This document shows positions 1-6,964 of a DNA stretch of 27,020 bases, in pieces. Positions within the stretch are counted from its first letter, which is position 1. Each line of letters starts with the position of its first letter. The position numbers and the translations under genes are program-made. A model generated the notes under the pieces. That model saw only the letters and a list, made by a program, of their open reading frames with translations, ran no database searches and had not been told where the DNA came from. This DNA is from a bacterium (lineage in GTDB: Bacteria; B130-G9), in assembly GCA_035527515.1 (NCBI GenBank), contig DATLAJ010000099.1, positions 1 to 27,020 on the forward strand. The letters are read 5' to 3'.

Positions 1-2
1 CT

Positions 3-140
3 TGCTCGACCTACGAGTGCGGCGGGGCGGCGCAGTTCGCGTGCATCGGAAATACTTACAGGTGCACCGGCGCGTTCAAGTGCTACACGGGATTCAACTG
101 CACGGGAAGGTTTTCCTGCACAGGCACCTACAACCCCTAG
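3..140 (+). CDS. Cys-rich peptide, C-terminal part (candidate RiPP precursor)
   Basis: The reading frame enters from the left edge and stops at TAG 138-140, so the start and any leader are outside the window. The visible 45 residues carry seven Cys. Six of them end an aromatic-x-Cys triplet (YEC, FAC, YRC, FKC, FNC, FSC), and the last three triplets recur exactly every six residues as C-(T/Y)-(T/G)-x-F-x. The tail is GTYNP. Such a regular Cys core beside a SPASM radical SAM gene is typical of precursors of thioether-bridged peptides (ranthipeptide or related classes). That the enzyme at 407-1714 modifies this peptide is inferred from position only. It could also be the Cys-rich tail of a larger secreted or metal-binding protein. 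Confidence 0.6.
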   Translation, partial: CSTYECGGAAQFACIGNTYRCTGAFKCYTGFNCTGRFSCTGTYNP

Positions 141-151
141 AGGGAGCTGAT

Positions 152-307
152 ATGAGGACAAGAAGAATCCTCTCTTTTTTCTCGGTCGCGCTTGGCCTCG
201 CGCTGGTGTCCGTGCCGGGTTTTTGCGACTCAGTCGTGGAGCGCCCCCGATTCTGCGTCCTGCGCAGCCTCACGACCCACGCAGAATGGAACCAATTGCA
301 CCCTTGA
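152..307 (+). CDS. Small ORF with signal-peptide-like N-terminus
   Basis: This is a 51-residue ORF starting at ATG 152, with an AGGGAG ribosome-binding site 5 bases upstream. The N-terminus is basic (MRTRR) and is followed by a hydrophobic stretch to about residue 23, ending near PGFCDS, which reads as a Sec signal peptide. The remaining 24 or so residues show no family I recognise. It lies between the Cys-rich peptide and the radical SAM gene, 11 bases after the former. It could be a short secreted peptide of the same locus, or the surviving 5' end of a broken secreted-protein gene. The abrupt end and the hairpin just downstream favour decay, but the start context looks functional. Confidence 0.4.
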   Translation: MRTRRILSFFSVALGLALVSVPGFCDSVVERPRFCVLRSLTTHAEWNQLHP

Positions 308-324
308 ACGGGAATGCTCTTGTT

Positions 325-350
325 GTAGGGGCGGCCTGAACCGCCCCTAC
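325..350. repeat. Perfect hairpin, 10-bp stem, REP-like
   Basis: The arms GTAGGGGCGG (325-334) and CCGCCCCTAC (341-350) are exact reverse complements around the loop CCTGAA. No T-run follows, so it is not a classic intrinsic terminator. The TGAA-containing loop between G/C arms resembles the hairpins at 16366-16412, which suggests one family of small palindromic repeats. It sits 57 bp before the radical SAM start and could also act on that mRNA. Confidence 0.65.
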
Positions 351-406
351 TGGACCTGGTTTGCAGGATGGCGTTGGGGATTACCAATGGCTGATACGGA
401 GGGAAC

Positions 407-1714
407 ATGACACGAGTTGATGTTGAGAGGGTGGCGGCAAGCGTTGCGGATTGGCTGGGCTCTGAGGGCCCGCAATGGCCACACGTGGTCGAGGGGCGAT
501 TGATTAAGGCGGAGGGCCTCGACGTCGGCGATGCGAGCCGCGTGGTTGCCCGGACGCGGGGGATTATCGCGGAGAAAGTGATGCCGCCAATCACGAAGGT
601 CGAGCTCTTCCTCACAGAGGACTGCACCAACCGCTGCGACTACTGCTTCGTTAAAGAGAAGCACGAGCACAACGTTATGTCGGTCGATACGGCGCTTCAG
701 GCGGTCGATTGGCTGTTTTCGGTCTGCGGCGACGACGGCGAGATGCGGATACTCTTCTTCGGCGGCGAACCGCTTCTGAACTTCGAGGCGATCAAGGCGG
801 TTGCTTTGAAGGCCGAACAGCTCGCCAAGGAGCACGGCAAGAACCTGAGCCTGGACATGACGACGAATGGCATTCCCGCAACGCAGGAGAAGCTCGAGTT
901 CATGGCCGAGCACGGCATCAAGTTCCTTCTGAGCCTCGACGGTGACCGCGAGACGCACGACAGGTATCGACACCTCAAAAATGGCAAAGGCACTTATGAC
1001 CTGGTCTCGCCTCGCCTGGCGGAGTTCAAGCGATACCAGCCGTGGATGGGCTCTCGTGTGACGGTTCAGCCAGACACGCTTGGCAAGCTCGCCGCGAACG
1101 TGAGGCACCTTCATTCTATCGGCGTCAATCAATTCATTATCGGGGCGGCGGACGGTGCCGAGTGGCCGCAGGAGCTCGTTGACGAATACACGAGGCAATG
1201 GGAGCAGGTCGCGGATTTCTATATCGAGACGAGGCGCAGGGGAGGGCATATCCGGATAACGGAGTTTGAGGAGCCGCTGGACGGCAGGCCGAACCTCACG
1301 CCGCTTTGGGGCTGCCAGGCGGGCCGGGACTCGGTCTGCGTCTCCTACAACGGGGACATTCATCCCTGCTCAAAGATGCTTTCGGTCTGTCGGAGCCAGC
1401 CGGTCTCTTATCTTGGGAACGTCTGGGACGGCATAACTGACGTCGATGAACGTGCGAACGTGATGTCAATCTGGCACCCGAGGCGGCCGAAGTGCGAGTC
1501 GTGCGACCTAGCCTGGATGTGCGCCGGAGGCTGCCCGGCCCTGAACTGGGAGGCCAGCGGCAGTGTGCACGTGCCCTCGGAGTTCGATTGCATGTTCAAG
1601 CACCACGAACACAATCTGCACAAGCGCATTGATCCCAAGTTGAAAGAGGCCGGCCTCTTTCAGCCCCCGAAGCATGGCAAAAAGCCGAAGCGCTACGCAC
1701 CGCCGAGCACTTAG
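407..1714 (+). CDS. Radical SAM/SPASM peptide maturase
   Basis: This is a 435-residue radical SAM enzyme. The SAM-cluster motif CTNRCDYC is at residues 73-80 (C73, C77, C80), and GGEP at 119-122 follows as expected. The C-terminal SPASM region has C303, C311, C321 and C328, then the pattern CX2CX5CX3C (C363, C366, C372, C376) with C395, enough to ligate auxiliary [4Fe-4S] clusters. Families with this layout (anaerobic sulfatase maturases, ranthipeptide and sactipeptide synthases) install radical-based modifications such as thioether links. About 60 residues precede the core and could bind a leader peptide. No sulfatase gene is nearby, and the neighbour is a Cys-rich peptide, so peptide maturation is the likelier role. 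GGAGGG precedes ATG 407. Confidence 0.92.
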   Translation: MTRVDVERVAASVADWLGSEGPQWPHVVEGRLIKAEGLDVGDASRVVARTRGIIAEKVMPPITKVELFLTEDCTNRCDYCFVKEKHEHNVMSVDTALQAVDWLFSVCGDDGEMRILFFGGEPLLNFEAIKAVALKAEQLAKEHGKNLSLDMTTNGIPATQEKLEFMAEHGIKFLLSLDGDRETHDRYRHLKNGKGTYDLVSPRLAEFKRYQPWMGSRVTVQPDTLGKLAANVRHLHSIGVNQFIIGAADGAEWPQELVDEYTRQWEQVADFYIETRRRGGHIRITEFEEPLDGRPNLTPLWGCQAGRDSVCVSYNGDIHPCSKMLSVCRSQPVSYLGNVWDGITDVDERANVMSIWHPRRPKCESCDLAWMCAGGCPALNWEASGSVHVPSEFDCMFKHHEHNLHKRIDPKLKEAGLFQPPKHGKKPKRYAPPST

Positions 1715-1790
1715 GGCGCACTACCCCCCGCTTGCTCTCTCTCCCCGAAAAATTGTGGTGCGCGGGCACCGCACTCCAAACTGGCCGCAC

Positions 1791-1861
1791 ACCATACCTT
1801 GATCCTGAATGCCATTGCCTGCTATCCTCTAGAAAACGGTTTTGATGATTCGGAATATGAG
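1791..1861. repeat. Dispersed 71-bp repeat, copy A
   Basis: The segment running from ACCATACCTTGATCCTGA to CGGAATATGAG recurs at 18551-18621 in the same orientation, with only scattered substitutions and small indels (about nine in ten bases identical by eye). Copy A ends 8 bases before the start codon of the CHAT-STAND gene, so it forms that gene's leader. It has no inverted ends or ORF of its own. It may be a duplicated regulatory segment or a small non-autonomous repeat. Confidence 0.7.
1799..1828 (+). promoter_or_regulatory. Candidate promoter for CHAT-STAND gene
   Basis: TTGATC (1799-1804) and TATCCT (1823-1828) are separated by 18 bases. Both hexamers and the spacing are preserved in repeat copy B (18559-18588). 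The position is about 40 bases upstream of the start codon at 1870, which would leave a short leader. The match to the sigma-70 consensus is only moderate. Confidence 0.35.
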
Positions 1862-1869
1862 GCGCGGCT

Positions 1870-4800
1870 ATGACTGATACTCCCTGGACAGTTATAGAGA
1901 TTGACAAGGACGGCCTGGTCGAGCTCGACGGCAAAAAGACTGGCCATATAGATGTCGATGCCTTCTTGAAGGAGCCGAAGAACAAGGCATTTATCGAGGC
2001 ATTCGAGATCGCGGGTCACGTCCGGCCACCGTTCAACCTTGAGGAGCTGTCAGAAGGCCAACCGGTGCCATCCTCTTTTGAGCGAGAGAGACTGATCAAA
2101 GAGGCGGCTGATTTCTGCTCCGAACACCACGAGACGTTCGGTCAGAATCTCTACGCATTACTGGCGAAGGCGAAATGCTCGTTTGAGGACAGCAAGCCTG
2201 GGCCACTCTGTTTGAAGCTGTTTGGCCTGGCCAAGGACATTCCCTGGGAATACTTACAGAAGGGGAATCTGCCGATCGCTGGAACGCACGGCATTGTCCG
2301 AATAGTGCCGGGTGAGCCCGAGGCGAAACCACCAACCGGCGATAGAAAACTAAGCGTCTTGTTCGCCTGCGCTGCCCCGCTGATGCTGAAACCAGAGCAG
2401 ACGGAAGAGGAAGCCGCTGCGTCGCTTGATCCGCTGGACGTTCATGGCAGAATTCAATACTTGGAGGGGCAGAAACTGAAACTGGAGCTGAGGCTGGTCC
2501 CATTCGCGACTCGGTTGAGTCTGCTTGAGGGGCTGGACGGGAATCCGGCGGTATTCCACTTCGATGGTCATGGTTCTGAACGCGGGCTTGCCCTGGAGAA
2601 GGAGAACTGGTGTCTGGATACTCTCCCCAATGACGAGATTCAGGCCTATTTGACCAACGGAGGGATCCGTATCGCCGTGTTCGAGGCTTGTCTTTCCGCC
2701 CAGGCGCCCTCCGCACAAATCGGCGTAGTCGCTCCTTCGTGTCACATCAGCTCATGCGATGCCGCGCTGAAGGCTGGCCTGCTGGGAGTAGTTGCCATGC
2801 GAGCGAGCATATCGGTCTCGGCTGCGGATGAGTTCAGCAAGGCGTTCTATGGGGCACTTGCGAGGGGATGCACACCTTTGGAGGCCACGAAACACGCGAG
2901 GACAAGCATGAAAGCGTCGCATCAGGCTGAACACCGGGGTCGCGGTTATGAATGGGGCATACCCGGCGTCTATTGCCATGAGGACAGCCTGGGCAGTCTG
3001 TACTCCAGTGGATTCAAGAGCTGCGAGCCCGCAGTCAGATACATCAGGAAACCCGCAAGACTGGTCAACGTCCCGAACAGGGAGCAGAATTTCGTGGGTA
3101 GAAGGAAGGAGCTCGTAAAAATTGCAGCGCTAATCCAACAAGGCCACAAGACCCTTCTTCTAGGGCAGCGCGGCGTCGGAAAGACAACTGCCGCCGTTGA
3201 GGCGGCCCGACGCTTTTCATGCATTGGTCGTTTCAAAGAAGTCACCTGGGCAAGCGCGAGGTCTAAGCACGAGGGCGAGCACGCCGCTGATCTGACTGGT
3301 GGACTTCAAATAATTAGTGATAAGCCCGAGGAGTCGCTTTTCGGCTGGCTGGCTCGCGGCATATTCGGCGCCAAATGCACAACGGGCGATCCAGAGAAGC
3401 AGAAGGATGCTCTGATCAATTTCTTCGAACGTGATAGAAGTCCTCGGCTCCTCCTCCTCGACAATCTCGAGTCGCTACGTGAAAGCGACCTACTGGCTCG
3501 GTTCATCAGCGCTCTCCCGCCCCATGTTTCTGTGCTCGCAACTGCGACGGAGGCTCCGGGCGGTATTAGGTGGAAGAGAATCAACATCCCCTCGCTTCCG
3601 GAACAGGATATGGCCCGGCTTCTGGCTCAAGAGAGCATTTCAGGCCTCACCACGGGATCACCTCTGTTCTGGAGGGTGGTCAAGGCTGTGGCGGGGAATG
3701 GCATGGTTCTTAGGACCTTTGTTAGATACGCGGAAAGCGAGCCGGAGAGCCTCGAAGACGTAGTCAAGCACATGGAGAATCTAGAGGGTGACGTTCCCAA
3801 GCTCTATGAGTATATCTTCGGCAAGTTCTTCGGCACGTTGACCGAACCACAGACGCGCGCGTTTGGGACGATTTGTATGTTGGAGCCTGTTGCGCCCCGT
3901 AAACTAGTGGAGGGGATCAGCGGGTTTAGCGCGAACCAGCTGACGAAGGTCTTGGGATCGCTCGGGCGCGAAATGTGGACTAACCGGGGCCCACAGGGCG
4001 CAATTGCATACATGCCCTTTGAGCTGACCAGACGGGAGATGCTGACACGGCTTGACGGCCAGATGAAGCTCCGCGATGAACTCAGAGACCAGACCACGAG
4101 TATTCTGCTGGACGCGCTGAAAGGCCACGCAGAGATGGAGGAGGTCGCCAGAAGTAGCCTCTTCATGCTCGCCATCAACTGGATGAAAGAGCGCAAGATC
4201 GAGCCTGCCTATCACATCTGGGAGAGCCTATACGAGAGCTCTGGCGAAAAGGTCTCCGACTACAGGAGCGCCCTCGTCGCGGGCAACCTGACGTGTTGCT
4301 TGAATGACCTCCCAGCCTCGACTGAGGACAGGATAAATAACCTTAACCGAAGAATTGACCTTCTCTCTAGCGTTCTAAGCTTCATGGATAGGGACCGCTA
4401 TCCGGAGGATTGGGCGCGGACGCAGAGCAATCTCGGGGCCGCTCACTCAGACCTTCCGAGTGCTACGGTCGAAGAGCGAGCGGCGAACCTGGAAGAAGCC
4501 CTGAAATGCTTTCGCGCGGCGCTCAAGGTCTATCAGAGGGATCGCTATCCCGAGCATTGGGCGGCTGTGCAGAACAACTTGGGGGAAACCTATCTAGTTC
4601 TTCCGTCTTCGAGTTCGCAGGAGCGAGCCAAGAACCTTAGACAAGCGATTAGATGCTGCCTTGCAGCGCTTGAAGTCAGAAAAAAGGATCACTATCCAAA
4701 AGAATGGGCGATGACGAAGAATAATCTCGCTGGCGCCTATTGCGCATTACCCACTTCGGGTCGTCAGGAGCTGGCGGCAAACATGAATGAAGCGGTGAGG

Positions 4801-5517
4801 TGCCTTCGGGCAGCGCTTAAGGTCTTTCAGAAGCAAGACTATCCGGAAGGTTGGGCGATGACGCAGAACAACTTGGGGGAAGCCTATCGGGTACTTCCGG
4901 CTTCGAGTCCGCAGGGGCGAGCCAAGAACCTTAGAAAAGCGATTAAATGCTATCGCGCAGCGCTTGAGGTCTATCAGAAAGATCGCTATCCAGAAGAATG
5001 GGCCGGTGCCCAGAATAACCTCGGGATTGCCTATAGGAATCTTCCCGCTTCCACTCCGGAGGAGAGCGGATCGAATTTGAGGGAGGCGATCGCCTGCTAT
5101 CAGGCCGCCCTTGAAGTCTATCAGAAGGACCGCTACCCCGAGTATTGGGCGGCCACCCAGAATAACCTGGGAGGGGCTCATTCGAGGCTCGCGGATGGGG
5201 CAGTTGAGGAGCGAGAGGCAAACTCAGCAAAGGCGGTGGTGTTCTATTGTGCGGCACTCGAGGTGTACCGGCCGGACAGTTACCCTCATTACTGGTGCCA
5301 TACGATGCACAATCTTGGCTTACTGAGCCTCCGAATGAAGCACATTGAAGCGGGCATGAAGTGCATTGCAGGGGCATACACGCACCGGCAGTTTCTTCCC
5401 GACCAAGGGACCCAACTCGCCGGGCTTTTCGAGAAGATCGGCCTGATGATCGACGACTTCATCGCGGACCTCGACAGCAAGCACGGCGGCCAGGACTGGA
5501 TCAATGAATTGCCATAG
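1870..5517 (+). CDS. CHAT protease-STAND NTPase-TPR protein
   Basis: This is a 1215-residue, three-part protein. A caspase-like CHAT domain covers roughly residues 100-370, with the likely catalytic pair His234 (in FHFDGHG) and Cys274 (in FEACLSAQ). A STAND-type NTPase follows: Walker A GQRGVGKTT at 432-440, Walker B LLLLDNLE around 527-534, and a sensor-like VLATATE. From about residue 842 comes a TPR array of seven units spaced exactly 49 residues, each starting (D/H)xYPxxW and continuing NNLGxAYxxLP. CHAT-STAND-TPR proteins are modelled as sensors in which ligand binding and oligomerisation release a peptidase, in conflict or cell-death systems. No substrate gene can be named here. There is no signal peptide, so it should be cytoplasmic. 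The start at ATG 1870 follows a weak GAGG, and the 71-bp repeat lies immediately upstream. The convergent methyltransferase gene ends 20 bases away. Confidence 0.88.
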   Translation: MTDTPWTVIEIDKDGLVELDGKKTGHIDVDAFLKEPKNKAFIEAFEIAGHVRPPFNLEELSEGQPVPSSFERERLIKEAADFCSEHHETFGQNLYALLAKAKCSFEDSKPGPLCLKLFGLAKDIPWEYLQKGNLPIAGTHGIVRIVPGEPEAKPPTGDRKLSVLFACAAPLMLKPEQTEEEAAASLDPLDVHGRIQYLEGQKLKLELRLVPFATRLSLLEGLDGNPAVFHFDGHGSERGLALEKENWCLDTLPNDEIQAYLTNGGIRIAVFEACLSAQAPSAQIGVVAPSCHISSCDAALKAGLLGVVAMRASISVSAADEFSKAFYGALARGCTPLEATKHARTSMKASHQAEHRGRGYEWGIPGVYCHEDSLGSLYSSGFKSCEPAVRYIRKPARLVNVPNREQNFVGRRKELVKIAALIQQGHKTLLLGQRGVGKTTAAVEAARRFSCIGRFKEVTWASARSKHEGEHAADLTGGLQIISDKPEESLFGWLARGIFGAKCTTGDPEKQKDALINFFERDRSPRLLLLDNLESLRESDLLARFISALPPHVSVLATATEAPGGIRWKRINIPSLPEQDMARLLAQESISGLTTGSPLFWRVVKAVAGNGMVLRTFVRYAESEPESLEDVVKHMENLEGDVPKLYEYIFGKFFGTLTEPQTRAFGTICMLEPVAPRKLVEGISGFSANQLTKVLGSLGREMWTNRGPQGAIAYMPFELTRREMLTRLDGQMKLRDELRDQTTSILLDALKGHAEMEEVARSSLFMLAINWMKERKIEPAYHIWESLYESSGEKVSDYRSALVAGNLTCCLNDLPASTEDRINNLNRRIDLLSSVLSFMDRDRYPEDWARTQSNLGAAHSDLPSATVEERAANLEEALKCFRAALKVYQRDRYPEHWAAVQNNLGETYLVLPSSSSQERAKNLRQAIRCCLAALEVRKKDHYPKEWAMTKNNLAGAYCALPTSGRQELAANMNEAVRCLRAALKVFQKQDYPEGWAMTQNNLGEAYRVLPASSPQGRAKNLRKAIKCYRAALEVYQKDRYPEEWAGAQNNLGIAYRNLPASTPEESGSNLREAIACYQAALEVYQKDRYPEYWAATQNNLGGAHSRLADGAVEEREANSAKAVVFYCAALEVYRPDSYPHYWCHTMHNLGLLSLRMKHIEAGMKCIAGAYTHRQFLPDQGTQLAGLFEKIGLMIDDFIADLDSKHGGQDWINELP
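4393..5421 (+). repeat. Tandem 147-bp coding repeats (TPR array)
   Basis: The codons for (D/H/Q)xYPxxW begin at 4393, 4540, 4687, 4834, 4981, 5128 and 5275, exactly 147 bp apart, giving six full units and a partial seventh. Units 2, 4 and 5 share long DNA identity, for example around GCCAAGAACCTTAG, which points to recent duplication or gene conversion. The array encodes the presumed sensor part of the CHAT-STAND protein, so unit number and sequence may vary between strains. Confidence 0.85.
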
Positions 5518-5537
5518 ACCGCAGCTCTTTCCCTCGA

Positions 5538-6431
5538 TTAGTAGCTCAGGACGACCGCTTCCTGCACGCCTGCCCTGCCCTCCCCATCGCAGTTTATGGC
5601 GCGGATTGCATTGACGGTCTCTATGCGGAAGTCGCTGTAAAGTTCCCTGATGAACGGCGTATAGGAGTTGCTCAACATGCAGAGGCAGCCCTTTTCAGTC
5701 AAATGCCTAAACATGTTGGCGAGGTCGCGCTGGTCATCATCGCCAAAGCTGGCCGCCGTGTAGCTCCTGAAGCTCGCGGTCGAACTCAGCGGATGATATG
5801 GCGGGTCCAGATACACGAAGTCCCCTGGGCGGCAAAGGTCAACGACTGACCGGAAATCTCTGGCCTCGATGGTGGTGCCCTGAAGGGCTGAACTTGCAGC
5901 TCTAAGCACGTCCTCGTGCAGTATCTTGGGGTTCTTGTAACTGCCCATCGGGACGTTGAACTGGCCCTTTGCGTTCACCCTGTAGAGGCCGTTGTAGCAG
6001 GTCTTGTTCAGGTAGATGGTGCGTGCCGCCCTTTGCACATTGCTCAATTCAACGTTTTGCCTGTCGAGGTCTCGGATGGCGTAATAGTGCTCCCGATTGT
6101 GCCTCTCCTTGTGCGCCGCCAGAAGTGTTATGAGCTCTTCCAGATTGTCCCTGACAACCCTGTAGGCATTTATCAGCTCCTCGCTGTTGTCGAAGAGAAA
6201 GACCTCTTTGGGCAGGCGTCCCGTGTCCCAGAGGTGAAAGAAGACTGCGCCTCCGCCGAGGAACAGTTCAAAATATCGCTTGAAGTTGGTCGGGAGATAC
6301 CGCTCAAACTGCGCGAGTAGCTGCTGTTTCCCTCCAGCCCACTTCATGAAAGGCCTCGCGCGTCTTAGGATGCGTCTGCCGTCCAGTTCCGCTGAGAGCC
6401 GTTGCTGTGAAGGAAGTCTAGAGGACATCAT
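5538..6431 (-). CDS. DNA adenine N6-methyltransferase, Dam/DpnIIA (D12) type
   Basis: This 297-residue protein would transfer methyl from SAM to the N6 of adenine in a short DNA site. The order of motifs is that of the D12 class: FMKWAGGK at 28-35 and FELFLGGGAVFF around 54-65 (the SAM-binding pair), then the catalytic DPPY at 209-212. Family members mostly recognise GATC, but the target cannot be read from sequence. The first 27 residues are an extra basic tail, so an internal start is possible. ATG 6431 has GAGGCGA just upstream. No restriction endonuclease gene lies beside it, so it is either an orphan methyltransferase or one arm of a system shared with the convergent CHAT-STAND gene. The latter is speculation. 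Confidence 0.92.
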   Translation of the reverse strand: MMSSRLPSQQRLSAELDGRRILRRARPFMKWAGGKQQLLAQFERYLPTNFKRYFELFLGGGAVFFHLWDTGRLPKEVFLFDNSEELINAYRVVRDNLEELITLLAAHKERHNREHYYAIRDLDRQNVELSNVQRAARTIYLNKTCYNGLYRVNAKGQFNVPMGSYKNPKILHEDVLRAASSALQGTTIEARDFRSVVDLCRPGDFVYLDPPYHPLSSTASFRSYTAASFGDDDQRDLANMFRHLTEKGCLCMLSNSYTPFIRELYSDFRIETVNAIRAINCDGEGRAGVQEAVVLSY

Positions 6432-6590
6432 TTCGCCTCATATCAGCTGAGCTAAATCTACCAAAGAGAGCAGCAACGCATTCGGATTATGACATGAGCT
6501 AGTCAACCACAAATGCTCCTGCCGGGCAAGGCATCCCCGAGAACGAATTAGCCCGCCCGGCGTGATGGCGCTGTCGAATACCTCCGTCTC

Positions 6591-6619
6591 TTGACAAAGG
6601 TTGAGGCGCGGGCTTAGAT
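6591..6619 (+). promoter_or_regulatory. Sigma-70-like promoter of kinase operon
   Basis: There is a perfect -35 TTGACA (6591-6596), a 17-base spacer, and a weaker -10 TTAGAT (6614-6619). It lies in the 293-base gap between the divergent methyltransferase (ends its 5' side at 6431) and the small ORF at 6725, pointing at the latter. I see nothing else definite in that gap. Confidence 0.5.
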
Positions 6620-6724
6620 TAGCTCCGCAGAAACGTCTGGTTGGAAGGATAGATCAGTTGCGCGCTTCGTGGCGTTCAGACGGCAGTTGCAGCGAGCGTC
6701 AGGGGCGTATTTTAGGGGAGCAAG

Positions 6725-6907
6725 TTGCCCGCGAAAGTCAATTTTGTTGTGAAAACCAACGATGCCTCGGCTGCCCAGATAAAAGCCGCTCTTAAGCAGG
6801 CCGACGTAACGGTCCGGGCGGTCGTTGAGGTCTATCGAGAAGAGGAGCCTGAAAAGCCCGCCGAGGATGTGCCTGAAGCCGAATGTCAGAAGGCTCGGAA
6901 GGTCTAA
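6725..6907 (+). CDS. Hypothetical 60-residue protein upstream of kinase
   Basis: The start is TTG 6725, with a good AGGGGAG site ending 4 bases upstream; there is no ATG alternative. Residues 1-40 read as a compact alternating fold (KVNFVVKTND, then an amphipathic helix, then VTVRAVVEVYR). An acidic Pro/Glu-rich tail follows. I do not recognise a family. It ends 57 bases before the kinase gene and shares its apparent promoter, so it may be a small partner or adaptor of the kinase. The unusual start codon keeps confidence moderate. Confidence 0.5.
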   Translation: MPAKVNFVVKTNDASAAQIKAALKQADVTVRAVVEVYREEEPEKPAEDVPEAECQKARKV

Positions 6908-6964
6908 ATCTGGCCGACTAGGAGCCTTGTTTCAGACAACCTTTTGGGGCGGAGCCTGGTGAAG

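Noticed and set aside
347-1363. Long minus-strand open frame over the radical SAM gene
   Set aside because: It is the antisense shadow of a gene with complete radical SAM and SPASM motifs, and its translation is Arg/Val/Leu-rich without motifs.
4393-5421. Regularly spaced repeats that could be read as a CRISPR-like array
   Set aside because: The period is 147 bp, in frame, and encodes TPR units; there are no short identical repeats with unique spacers.
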